Source: JAJVID01 sp035714085 (lineage in GTDB: Bacteria > Acidobacteriota > Blastocatellia > RBC074). Taken from it: a stretch of DNA of 29,879 nucleotides. The notes beneath the pieces are model-generated. The model saw nothing but the letters and a program-made list of their open reading frames with translations, did not search any database and was not told the DNA's origin. The position numbers were made by a program, and so were the translations under genes. Shown piece after piece: positions 6,824 to 16,246 of the stretch (within the stretch, counting starts at the first letter, position 1; each line of letters begins with the position of its first letter). Location of the stretch: contig DASTMP010000457.1 of assembly GCA_035714085.1 (NCBI GenBank), positions 1 through 29,879 of the forward strand. The letters are read 5' to 3'.

Positions 6824-8260
6824 CTATCGGGGCGCCTTTTTTATTTGAACGGCGCCGTTGGCGCTGATGGCGCTCACTTCCGCCCCGCCTTTGCCGACCA
6901 CGCCGATGATCGGACCGCGACCGCCCAGTTGCGCCCCGGGTTCGAGTTTTAAGGGGAATTCGGTATTGATTGACCCGTTGTCGCTCTTGATCGTCAAGTT
7001 GAAATTACTTTCGGGCGGCAGTGTCAAAACAACGTTGCCGTTGGCGCTGAAGAACAGGTAGCGCCCGCTTTCGTAAAACCCGCCTGTGAAAAGCACGCCG
7101 CCGTTGGCGGATTTCGCCGACACGTCCTTGCCGTCAATGTTGTTCAACAAGATCGAGCCGTCGGTGGCGTCCGCTTCTATGCGGCCTTTGGAGTCGCTGA
7201 TTTCGACGGAGCCGCTGACGGAGATGGCGTGCGCCCCTTCGCCGGCGCCCCGAACGACGACGTTGCCGTTGAGCGCGTTCGCCACGACAAACCCGCGCGC
7301 GTTCGTGACCGTGATCGAATTGGAATAGCTTTTGGCGATCACATCTCCGCCCACGTCATTGATCCTGATCCGTCCGTTCGTGGTCTCCGCGTTGGCTCGT
7401 CCGCCGATGCGATCAAGCTCGATTGAGCCATTGACGGTTCGAACCGTCGCGTCATTGTGGAGTCCTCGCGCGCTGATGTTGCAATTATTGCAGCGCGCGT
7501 TTAGCGCCCTCGCCACTTCGCCAATCACCAGATTGCCGCTCGTTGCCGTGACGACGAGCGAACCTCCGATGCGGCCGGTGGTGATCTGTCCGTTGGTGGA
7601 CGAGATTACGGCGTCGCCGGCGACCTCGCGCACGGTGATGGAGCCGTTGGTCGAGTTGGCCGTGACGCGGGCGACCTGATCATAGACCGCGATCTCTCCG
7701 CTGGTCGTCGTCAGAGCGTTCAACACCACTCCGCGAGGAACTTTCAGATCATAATCGACTGAAATGCGGCTGTCCTCATTTCGCGGGTAGATCGTGCGGA
7801 TATCAATGCGCCCGGGGCGTGGCGTAACTTGAATCTCGATCTGGCCGGCGTCTTCATCGCGCCGCCCGCGTTTGACGGCGTCCACCTTGACGCGGTCTTC
7901 GCTCCAGCTCGTCACGCGGATGTAGCCGCTTGTGTTACTGACTGACACGACACCGCCCGGCGCCAGGTCGTATGTCTCGTGCAATTCGCGCGACTGTTCA
8001 GCCGATTGCGCCGCGACGCCTTTGAAAGAAGGCGAAGAAGAACCCAGAAGGGCGAAAAGGGCAAAAAAGGCAAAAAGGCGGCGAATCGCATTACGGTTCA
8101 GGACGCCGCCCGGCGCCCGCCATATTTCATACGCCATATGACGCGTCCCATATTTCATACGGCATATGGCGTATGAAATATGGCCTGACCGCTTAATAAA
8201 CAATTTGTATCCACAGGGTCTCATCTGTCGGTCATCTCTCTCCATTGATTGTCTTTTCAC
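6824..8260 (-). CDS. Large exported DUF4097-family beta-repeat protein
   Basis: This protein has up to 478 residues and shares the repeat plan of the next gene: many turns of 18-20 residues with NGxI/V ends, such as STNGSITVREV, STNGQITTGRI, TVNGSIELDRI, TTNGRIRINDV, ALNGNVVVRGA, SANGGVLFTGG, SDNGSINTEF and SANGAVQIKK. A hydrophobic export signal (RRLFAFFALFALLGSSSPSF, ending near VAAQS) begins about 60 residues after the first possible start. The GTG at 8260 overlaps the anti-sigma stop by four bases (GTGA), so coupled translation is possible, but it would give a long odd leader encoded by the palindrome 8119-8184. Inner ATGs at 8245 and within the palindrome are alternatives. CNNC in the middle (NARCNNCNISA) is the only cysteine pair. 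A surface or periplasmic role under ECF control is likely. Confidence 0.85.
   Translation of the reverse strand: MKRQSMERDDRQMRPCGYKLFIKRSGHISYAICRMKYGTRHMAYEIWRAPGGVLNRNAIRRLFAFFALFALLGSSSPSFKGVAAQSAEQSRELHETYDLAPGGVVSVSNTSGYIRVTSWSEDRVKVDAVKRGRRDEDAGQIEIQVTPRPGRIDIRTIYPRNEDSRISVDYDLKVPRGVVLNALTTTSGEIAVYDQVARVTANSTNGSITVREVAGDAVISSTNGQITTGRIGGSLVVTATSGNLVIGEVARALNARCNNCNISARGLHNDATVRTVNGSIELDRIGGRANAETTNGRIRINDVGGDVIAKSYSNSITVTNARGFVVANALNGNVVVRGAGEGAHAISVSGSVEISDSKGRIEADATDGSILLNNIDGKDVSAKSANGGVLFTGGFYESGRYLFFSANGNVVLTLPPESNFNLTIKSDNGSINTEFPLKLEPGAQLGGRGPIIGVVGKGGAEVSAISANGAVQIKKAPR
8119..8184. repeat. 22-bp inverted repeat with a third copy, at the DUF4097 start
   Basis: GCCATATTTCATACGCCATA-TG (8119-8140) is exactly complementary to 8163-8184. 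A third, direct copy with one change (CATACGGCATATGG) fills 8148-8169, overlapping the right arm. A second hairpin can therefore form between 8148-8160 and 8171-8183. The element lies inside the annotated 5' end of the larger DUF4097 gene and encodes a peptide of the type HISYAICRMKYG. Confidence 0.85.
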
Positions 8261-9147
8261 TGCATTGCGATGTCTTGCATCAGGCCGAGCTTCTTCGCGT
8301 AAGCCGCCAGCAGGAACTGTCCGGCGGTCGGATCGTCGGGGCGCTCGCGAAGCGCGCGGCGGCTCGCGTTGATCGAGTCATCGATCAACGCGAGGCTCGA
8401 TTCGTATTGTTTGATCAGCGCCGGATCAAGGCGGTCGCGCTGTTTGGCGATGGCCTGGTCCAGCAACCTGATCGCCTTTTGATACTCGCGTTCGGCGCGC
8501 GCGATCTGCAGGTTCACCAATTCCTGATCGGTCAGTTGGCGCGGCGGAGTGGCGCGATTGACCTGCGGCTTCTCGCTCTTCGGCGTCGATCCGACGTTGT
8601 TCGGCTTGGCGCCGACACTGGTGATATCGATAGAAGGCGAAGGCGAGGGCGGCGTGTTCTGTCGCGGCGAGGGAGTTGGGTCGCCCTTCCCTACGTTGAC
8701 TGCAACCTTTTCCACGCTTCTCTCTCCGCGCTTCAAGTATAGCGTGGTCGCAACCACCGACAACGCGACGAGCAGCGCTGCGAAAGCCGCTTGCCGCAGC
8801 GCCGCGGGCGCGAGCAGACGTTCAAACGCTCCGTGGCGCAGTCTCTCCAACCAACTGAGTTCCCGCAGCCTGGAGGCTGGACTCGTAGCGCTTCTCTCGA
8901 TTTGCGTCCGACTCCTGGCTTCGCTGTTGATGCGGGCGCGGATCGCCTCCCACGTCTCGGTGGCAGGCTCTATCGAGGTTTGCTCGTAAAACTGCCCGAA
9001 GATTTCGTTCTCGCGGTCGATCTTATCGCGCAGGGCGGCGCAGACGGCGCAATTCCCTAGATGCGCGCGCATCTCGGCGGCGCGCTCCTCGCCGAGTTCG
9101 CCGTAAAGAAAATCTTCAAGCTCATTTTTGCAATATTCGCAGTTCAT
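8257..9147 (-). CDS. Zinc-finger (zf-HC2) anti-sigma factor
   Basis: This 296-residue membrane protein likely holds the ECF sigma factor encoded just upstream. The N-terminal ZAS domain shows Cys3-Cys6, His29, Cys33 and Cys36 (HLGNCAVC), the HxxxCxxC zinc signature. One transmembrane segment lies at about 117-137 (AAFAALLVALSVVATTLYL). Outside it are a Pro/Ser linker (DPTPSPRQNTPPSPSPS) and a helical domain (about 195-296, QLTDQELVNLQIAREY-like) of unknown partner. GGAG six bases before ATG 9147 supports the start. The gap to the sigma gene is 57 bases and the next gene overlaps by four, so all are one transcription unit. The length is above the usual 200-250 because of the outer domain. Confidence 0.9.
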   Translation of the reverse strand: MNCEYCKNELEDFLYGELGEERAAEMRAHLGNCAVCAALRDKIDRENEIFGQFYEQTSIEPATETWEAIRARINSEARSRTQIERSATSPASRLRELSWLERLRHGAFERLLAPAALRQAAFAALLVALSVVATTLYLKRGERSVEKVAVNVGKGDPTPSPRQNTPPSPSPSIDITSVGAKPNNVGSTPKSEKPQVNRATPPRQLTDQELVNLQIARAEREYQKAIRLLDQAIAKQRDRLDPALIKQYESSLALIDDSINASRRALRERPDDPTAGQFLLAAYAKKLGLMQDIAMQ

Positions 9148-9204
9148 TATCGCTCCACTAACAGTTCGCGACGGCGCAGCCTGCTTACGCGCGCGCGGCG
9201 CTCT

Positions 9205-9858
9205 TTACGGCGTCGCTCCCATCGAAAGATAGGGCGCGATGCGTTTTCGCATCTCCAACCTGGCGCGGTGCAAATCGGTCTTCAATTTGCCGATCGAATG
9301 GCCGGTGATCGCGCTGATCTCTTCATAGCTTTTTTCGTGAAAAATCTTCAGGCTGAAAACGATCCGCTTGTCCTCGTCGAGCGAGACGAGGGCTATCCTG
9401 ATCGCCTCGGTCAACTCGCGGTCGAGCAGCGCGCCTTCGGGCAGTACGCCTTTCGATTCCAGCCTCAGACTTTCAGGTTCGTCCAGTCCGACTTTCATAT
9501 CGTCTTTTCGCGCCTGACGCGCCGATTCGCGCACGACGTTGCGCGCGATCCCGAAGAGCCAGGTCGAGAGTCGCAGGTCGTCTTTCAATCCGCCCAGGTT
9601 CCGGTGAGCGCGGACGAATGTCTCCTGGGCCAGCTCCTCTGCCAGCTCGCGGTCGTGGACAAAGTTGTGGATGAAACTGAGCACGGGACGGCCGTAGCGG
9701 TTGAAGATCAGATGGAAAGCGTCTTCGTCGCCGCATTTCGCCCGAGCCACCACCCCCGGAGATATTTCCGCAAACGCCATCCTTACTTCTCCGTTGGCCT
9801 TTCTGCAGGCTTCATCTTTCGTCTTCTCATTTTTAACCGCGGCTACCGAATCATTCAT
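9205..9858 (-). CDS. ECF-family RNA polymerase sigma factor
   Basis: This is a 217-residue extracytoplasmic-function sigma factor. Region 2 reads DAFHLIFNRYGRPVLSFIHN ... ELAEELAQETFVRAHRNL ... STWLFGIARNVV. Region 4 reads LDEDKRIVFSLKIFHEKSYE with the HTH EISAITGHSIGKLKTDLHRA. No extra C-terminal domain is present. ATG 9858 gives the longest frame, but ATG 9780 (start MAFAEISPGV) has a better GGAG at good spacing, so the first 26 residues are uncertain. It heads the leftward unit with its zinc anti-sigma factor and two DUF4097 proteins, the usual plan of a self-regulated ECF operon. The stimulus is probably envelope stress, by analogy only. Confidence 0.93.
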   Translation of the reverse strand: MNDSVAAVKNEKTKDEACRKANGEVRMAFAEISPGVVARAKCGDEDAFHLIFNRYGRPVLSFIHNFVHDRELAEELAQETFVRAHRNLGGLKDDLRLSTWLFGIARNVVRESARQARKDDMKVGLDEPESLRLESKGVLPEGALLDRELTEAIRIALVSLDEDKRIVFSLKIFHEKSYEEISAITGHSIGKLKTDLHRARLEMRKRIAPYLSMGATP

Positions 9859-9905
9859 CGGTCGTCCATCGTTTAGGCGCCGGCTTCCGGCTAGCGGACA
9901 ATCTT

Positions 9906-9933
9906 CGTCATTCTCACAGCGTTTTTCAGTTCC
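9906..9933 (-). promoter_or_regulatory. Weak candidate ECF autoregulatory promoter
   Basis: Read leftwards, GGAACT (9933-9928) matches the common ECF -35 core. It is followed after 17 bases by TGACG (9910-9906), which is not a standard CGTC -10. It lies about 50 bases before the sigma-factor start. The -35 part is the main support. Confidence 0.22.
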
Positions 9934-10013
9934 GTCTGGTTAGTGCGGATTTCGCGACAAAGGTTTCATGAAAGTCGTGTCTTAGGAGATGTGGGTGTGT
10001 TATAAGTGCCGCT

Positions 10014-10976
10014 ATGACTGTAACAGGAAAGCAGTTTTTGGTCACAGGTGGCGCGGGTTTCATAGGCAGCCATTTGGTTGATCGCTTGTTAGCGCAGCGC
10101 CCCGCCGGAGTCGTCGTCGTCGATAACTTCGACGAATTTTACAACCCGCAAATCAAGCGCGCAAACATCGCCGATCACGTCGATAACCAGTCTTACCTAC
10201 TTGTCAAGGCCGACATCCGCGATTACGAGGCGTTGAAACAGATCTTCGCGGAACACCATTTCGACGCGATTATCCATCTCGCGGCCAAGGCCGGCGTGCG
10301 CCCGTCAGTCAGCGAGCCGCGCGCCTATACCGAGGTCAACATCAACGGCACGATGAATCTGCTCGAACTGGCCGAACGCAACGGCGTCGGGAAGTTCGTC
10401 TTCGGCTCGTCCAGCTCGGTCTACGGACCGGCGGCGCTCCCGCCGTTCAAGGAAGACGCGCCGCTCGCCCCGATCTCGCCTTACGCCTCGACCAAGGCTT
10501 CGGGCGAACTGCTGGCGCATGCCTACAGCCACCTTTACGGGATGCGTGTCGTCTGCCTGCGATTCTTCACGGTTTACGGCCCGCGCCAACGCCCCGATCT
10601 GGCGATCCACAAATTCGCGCGGATGATCGCCAGTCGGAGCCCCATTCAGGTTTACGGCGACGGCTCGGCCGAACGCGATTTCACCTACATCGAGGACATC
10701 CTGCAAGGAGTGCTGGCCGCGATCGAATACGGCGCCACGCCCTTCGAAGTCATCAACCTTGGCGAGTCGCAGACCGTCACGGTTAATCGGATGATCGAAA
10801 TGCTCGAAGAAGCTCTGGGCCAGAAAGCGGTCATAGAGCGATGCCCGCCGCAGCCCGGTGACCTGCCGCTCACACACGCCGACATCACCAAGGCTCAAAA
10901 ACTGCTTGCTTACCAGCCAACGACGCCAATTGAAACAGGGATAAAGAAGTTTGCAGAGTGGTTCAAGCGGGGGTGA
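10014..10976 (+). CDS. NAD-dependent sugar-nucleotide epimerase/dehydratase
   Basis: This is a 320-residue extended short-chain dehydrogenase. The NAD-binding loop is VTGGAGFIGSHL (10-21), the active-site Ser lies in GSSSSVYG (131-138), and the catalytic Tyr157-x3-Lys161 lies in YASTKASGE. The substrate-side motif FFTVYGPRQRPDLAIHKF (184-201) is typical of UDP-glucuronate 4-epimerase and related UDP-hexose epimerases, so UDP-GlcA to UDP-GalA is the best guess. DFTYIEDI (222-229) is the usual later block. It would supply precursors for polysaccharide in the cytoplasm. The only good start is ATG 10014. TATAAG at 10001-10006 lies just seven bases before it, which suggests a leaderless transcript; the nearest purine-rich site, AGGAGA (9984-9989), is too far. 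Confidence 0.9.
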   Translation: MTVTGKQFLVTGGAGFIGSHLVDRLLAQRPAGVVVVDNFDEFYNPQIKRANIADHVDNQSYLLVKADIRDYEALKQIFAEHHFDAIIHLAAKAGVRPSVSEPRAYTEVNINGTMNLLELAERNGVGKFVFGSSSSVYGPAALPPFKEDAPLAPISPYASTKASGELLAHAYSHLYGMRVVCLRFFTVYGPRQRPDLAIHKFARMIASRSPIQVYGDGSAERDFTYIEDILQGVLAAIEYGATPFEVINLGESQTVTVNRMIEMLEEALGQKAVIERCPPQPGDLPLTHADITKAQKLLAYQPTTPIETGIKKFAEWFKRG

Positions 10977-10985
10977 GGTGGCGCC

Positions 10986-11159
10986 TTAATTGCTGATGAT
11001 AGCGTTTTTCCACTCAGAGATTTTGTCGGCGATCAGGGTTCCAAGATCGGTGAAAGCCATTATGATGACCAGGGCGATCAGCGCCGCAGCCAAAGCGTAC
11101 TCCGAAATTTCAATACCTCTATTATCTCTAGAGAGGTTCTTGTTCTTGTTCGCGCTCAT
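10986..11159 (-). CDS. Flp-type (type IVb) pilin
   Basis: This small 57-residue prepilin has a basic leader MSANKNKNLSRDNRG and cleavage expected after Gly15. The mature start IEISEY has Glu at +5 and Tyr at +6, the Flp/Tad signature recognised by the TadV prepilin peptidase. A single hydrophobic helix follows (about 22-42, ALAAALIALVIIMAF) and a short polar tail. The frame is open upstream to 11264, but ATG 11159 gives the normal Flp length and has GAGAG before it. No tad assembly genes are in the window, so it is an orphan locus. The stop is only 9 bases from the stop of the epimerase. Confidence 0.8.
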   Translation of the reverse strand: MSANKNKNLSRDNRGIEISEYALAAALIALVIIMAFTDLGTLIADKISEWKNAIISN

Positions 11160-11264
11160 CTTTCTCTCATTTCCATTCGTCAAACACAATGTCGGGGAGC
11201 GCTCAAACAGGGACAGAAGCGAAATTATTCTGATCAGGCTCTTTATGTCAACTACTTTAATCAA

Positions 11265-13115
11265 CTATCGTGTCGATAATCCATGCCCGCGCGGGTAAAG
11301 TCCCGGGATAGCCACCGGCAATTTTCCGCCGATCTCGATGGCCCCGAACACGGCTTTGGCCGCCGCGCGCTGGCTGACGGCAAACGGGCTGTACGCGAGC
11401 AGATAGGACGGCGCGTCGGGCATCGTCGCGAGCAGATAAGGATTGCCGAACGAGATCACGGTCAGCGGCAATTTGCGCTTGATCAGTTCGTCGGAGAGCC
11501 GTTTGCCGATTGGCGGCAATGCGACGCTCCCCTTGCCGCTGCGAGCGCGGACGGCGACCGAGAAGATCACAGCGTCGAATTTAACCTCGTCCAAGAGCGT
11601 AAGCAAATGCGAGACGTTCGATTCGGTCGTGTGAAGGTCCAGCAGAAGGCTTTCGGTTTGAGGCGCGCGCGAGCGCAGCTCATCAACGAATACTTTCGTG
11701 ATCGCGGGATCATCCTCGTCGGTGAAAGTGATATTCAGCAGGCGCCCGTTCGGATCGAGCGGCAGCCGTCTCTGTTCATCGCGGACCAGTGTGATCGAGC
11801 GGTCGGCGATCTGCTGCGCGATCTCGTTGAACCTCGGATTTGACATCACGCGGTCTACTTCGCGGAGGTCGACCGCGCGGTTGACGTTCAAGCCCAGCGC
11901 GGCCTTCGCGCGCAAGATCCTTTCAACCGAAGCGTCGATTCTGGCCTCGGTGATTTCGCCCTTCGCCACGGCCTCTTTGATTCCGGCGATGGCGGCGTCG
12001 ATGTCGGGGGATTTCGTGATCACGTCGGCGCCGGCTTTGAGACTACGGACGGCGGCCTGGGCCGGTGTGTAGCGCGCGGCGATCCCGGCCATTGACAACG
12101 CGTCGGTGACGATCAATCCGTCGAACTTCATTTCCTCGCGCAGCAAGCCTGTCATGATTTTGGGCGAAAGCGTGGACGGCAAAGTCACACGCGCCTCCCC
12201 CGACTCCGTCCGCGATAGGAACTCCGCCGCCGCGGCTTCGCGTTCGCTGAGGTTCCGAACCGGCGCGGCCAACGTGGTTTCGATCTGCGGCAGCGCAATG
12301 TGCGCCGACATGATCGAGCCGACCCCGGCCGCAATCGCCGCGCGGAATGGAACGAGTTCGAGCCTCTCCAGCCGCCCTTTGCTCACGTCGACCATCGGCA
12401 AACCGATGTGCGAATCGGTCGCGGTGTCGCCGTGTCCGGGGAAATGCTTGGCGCAGGCCATCGCGCCGGCCCCCTGCGCGCCCTCGATGAAAGCGCTGGT
12501 GAATTCGGCGACCGCCGTCGGGTCTTCGCCGTAAGAGCGCGTGTTGATCACCGGATTATCGGGATTATTGTTGACATCGGCCACCGGCGCGAGGAGCCAG
12601 TTGACGCCTACAGCGCGGCCTTGCAGCGCCGTGGCTTCTCCCTGCAGCCGCGCCAAATTCGGATCGCCCGTGGCGGCCACGGCCATGTTCGGCGCCCACC
12701 ACGGCGTATCGTCCAGCCGCATCCCCGGCCCCATCTCCAGGTCGGCGGAGATCAACAACGGGACTTTCGCCATCTCCTGCCACCGGTTCGTCACCACCGC
12801 AGCCGGCCAGACCTGGCTGCGAAACAGGATCACGCCTCCCACCTTGTTGTCCAGGATGTGATGCCGCAGCTTCTTGTATTCAACGCCCTCTCGATTCCAG
12901 AAGACTACGTTGGCCTCGGCGACGATCATCTGCCCTATCTTCTCGTCCAGTGTGAGTGAGCGTAGAGTCTTGTGGACCCAATCCTCCTCTTTCTTGGTGA
13001 GCTTGCGGTCGAAGCGGAGATTGACCCCGGTCTGCGTCGAAGCGCCGGGCGCGAACAGAAGCGCGAAGGCGAGCAGGAATGTAACGGCTTTCAGTATGAT
13101 AAAGGGATTCTTCAT
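11265..13115 (-). CDS. Exported GH3 beta-N-acetylglucosaminidase, NagZ-like
   Basis: This 616-residue glycoside hydrolase family 3 protein has a signal peptide (MKNPFIILKAVTFLLAFALL to about 25). The TIM-barrel domain carries KHFPGHGDTATDSH (223-236), the Lys-His/Asp-His signature of the NagZ group, and Asp338 of LIVTDALSM as the nucleophile. A C-terminal alpha/beta domain extends well beyond single-domain NagZ. The probable reaction is release of terminal GlcNAc from peptidoglycan fragments in the periplasm. The frame is open to 13181, but ATG 13115 begins the signal peptide directly. It lies 78 bases behind the SSS symporter and probably shares its transcript. With the serine hydrolase and dipeptidase nearby, this fits cell-wall recycling. 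Confidence 0.9.
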   Translation of the reverse strand: MKNPFIILKAVTFLLAFALLFAPGASTQTGVNLRFDRKLTKKEEDWVHKTLRSLTLDEKIGQMIVAEANVVFWNREGVEYKKLRHHILDNKVGGVILFRSQVWPAAVVTNRWQEMAKVPLLISADLEMGPGMRLDDTPWWAPNMAVAATGDPNLARLQGEATALQGRAVGVNWLLAPVADVNNNPDNPVINTRSYGEDPTAVAEFTSAFIEGAQGAGAMACAKHFPGHGDTATDSHIGLPMVDVSKGRLERLELVPFRAAIAAGVGSIMSAHIALPQIETTLAAPVRNLSEREAAAAEFLSRTESGEARVTLPSTLSPKIMTGLLREEMKFDGLIVTDALSMAGIAARYTPAQAAVRSLKAGADVITKSPDIDAAIAGIKEAVAKGEITEARIDASVERILRAKAALGLNVNRAVDLREVDRVMSNPRFNEIAQQIADRSITLVRDEQRRLPLDPNGRLLNITFTDEDDPAITKVFVDELRSRAPQTESLLLDLHTTESNVSHLLTLLDEVKFDAVIFSVAVRARSGKGSVALPPIGKRLSDELIKRKLPLTVISFGNPYLLATMPDAPSYLLAYSPFAVSQRAAAKAVFGAIEIGGKLPVAIPGLYPRGHGLSTR

Positions 13116-13193
13116 ATTGATAGTTGACGGGGCGGAAGTATGAATCAATTCGTACCGCAGCGATTGTAATAGGGCGTCCAACAGCTAATAAAC

Positions 13194-14732
<1,539 letters not shown>

Positions 14733-14743
14733 TTTATGACGAA

Positions 14744-14752
14744 ATTATACCA
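14744..14752 (-). promoter_or_regulatory. Extended -10 promoter of the SSS symporter gene
   Basis: Read leftwards, TGGTATAAT is a perfect extended -10. It ends 11 bases before the ATG at 14732, so transcription would start about 3-6 bases before the start codon, giving a nearly leaderless message. No -35 at 17 bases was found, which extended -10 promoters do not need. Confidence 0.5.
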
Positions 14753-14818
14753 GGATCGATAATCAAGAGGGCATTCTGCCACATAACAGAGAATTCTTCA
14801 TTTGTTTCGCCCGAGCGA

Positions 14819-16234
14819 CTACGGTTGCGACTGAACCTTACTGTGCGCCCGCCCGCCTAAAAACAGAAATTCGGCTTTGCCGTCAGCCCCGGGGATGAGC
14901 GCGAACTCTACTTTCTGCGTGTCGCCGGGAGGCATCGCTGAAAATCGCGATTCACCGAGCTTGATAACCTGCGCCTCAAGCCCCAGCCCTTTGAATAAAA
15001 GCTTCCCGTCCTTTATCACAATCTCGATGCGGTCCGGCTCAGCGTCATAAACGCCGACGTATCTGGCCATCTCCGCTTCGGTCATCGCAATCGGTTTGGG
15101 CTTGCTTTCGACCTTGGCTTCGAGTGGGAGCATTAATTCCATCGCCTTCTCGGCGGTCTTGCTCAAACTCCCGCCGGTGCGATTGACGAGAATAATGACG
15201 GCGAAGCGATGGTCGGGGACCATCCTGATTATCGAGCCGTAGCCGCTTCTCGCTCCATTGTGCTCCACCATGCGCACGCCACGATTTTTGCCTAGCCCCA
15301 GACCGTATCCGTACTTCCACTCCGAGCCAGGTTGATCGGCGTGTGGCGACGAAAGCTGTTTGATCAGCGACGGCGACAAGACTTGCTTCCCTTCGATCTG
15401 GCCGCCGTTCATGAAAGCGATGACGAACCGCGACAGGTCGTTGACGCTAGAAAAAATCGAACCGGCGGGCCAGTTGCCTGCGTTGTCGGCGAACGGGCGA
15501 ACCACTTTCGGTTTTTCGCGCCCGGAAACGTCGTGCCCTTGCGCAAGAGGCCAGGTCATAGCCATAGTCGGGCGCAGCGTCGTCCGCTGCATTCCGACAG
15601 GTTTGAAAAGGCGCTCGTCCAGCGCATCGGCGTATGGTTTGCCGCTCACCACCTCGATCAAATAGCCCGCGAGCCAGTAGCCAGCATTGGAGTAGGACCA
15701 GATCCTGCCCGGCGTGGTGAAGAGGAAGTCGTCTTTCAACGCGCGAACCGTGTCGGCCAGCGCTTCGTCGTCGTGGCGGCCATACATCTGGGCGCCGTCC
15801 TTCAAGCCGGCGGTGTGACTCAGCAACTGATGGGCGGTCAGGCCGGCAATCTTCGGGCTCAGGCCTTTAGCGTATTTGCCGATCGGCTCGTCCAGCTTGA
15901 GCTTGCCCTCTTCGGCGAGCAGCGCCAGGGCGGCGGCGGTGAACATTTTAGTTGTCGAACCGAGGCGAAAGAGCATGTCCGGCGTGACCGGGGCGCCGGT
16001 CTCGACGTTTGAAACGCCGAAGCCCTTGGCGAAGACCAGCCGGTCGCCGCTGACGACGCCGACCGCCGCGCCCGGGGCTTTGGTCTCGGCGAGTTCGGCG
16101 AGCGCGACCTTTTCCAGTTCGCCGAAATCGGGCTTTGACGGTTGCGGCTGTTGCGCGAACGCGAGCCATAACAGCAAGGCCAGCGCGAGCGAACCGCCGC
16201 AGGAATTGATGAGAAGAGACCTCTTTCTGAACAT
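14819..16234 (-). CDS. Exported class C beta-lactamase-type serine hydrolase
   Basis: This 471-residue protein has a signal peptide (hydrophobic 14-27, SLALALLLWLAFAQ). The penicillin-binding fold keeps Ser93-x-x-Lys96 (GSTTKMFTA), Tyr181-Ser-Asn183 (WSYSNAGYWLAGYL) and the third box as HNGARSGYG in place of KTG. This is the pattern of the EstB/LACTB/AmpC-like hydrolases, which include D-amino acid amidases and esterases; true beta-lactamase activity cannot be assumed. A small C-terminal beta domain (about 385-465, MARYVGVYDAEP onward) is typical of this group. An AGGAGG lies before the ATG. It starts 12 bases after the stop of the M19-like gene, so the two are co-transcribed. Likely substrates are peptidoglycan peptides. 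Confidence 0.9.
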   Translation of the reverse strand: MFRKRSLLINSCGGSLALALLLWLAFAQQPQPSKPDFGELEKVALAELAETKAPGAAVGVVSGDRLVFAKGFGVSNVETGAPVTPDMLFRLGSTTKMFTAAALALLAEEGKLKLDEPIGKYAKGLSPKIAGLTAHQLLSHTAGLKDGAQMYGRHDDEALADTVRALKDDFLFTTPGRIWSYSNAGYWLAGYLIEVVSGKPYADALDERLFKPVGMQRTTLRPTMAMTWPLAQGHDVSGREKPKVVRPFADNAGNWPAGSIFSSVNDLSRFVIAFMNGGQIEGKQVLSPSLIKQLSSPHADQPGSEWKYGYGLGLGKNRGVRMVEHNGARSGYGSIIRMVPDHRFAVIILVNRTGGSLSKTAEKAMELMLPLEAKVESKPKPIAMTEAEMARYVGVYDAEPDRIEIVIKDGKLLFKGLGLEAQVIKLGESRFSAMPPGDTQKVEFALIPGADGKAEFLFLGGRAHSKVQSQP

Positions 16235-16246
16235 TTTTTCCTCCTG

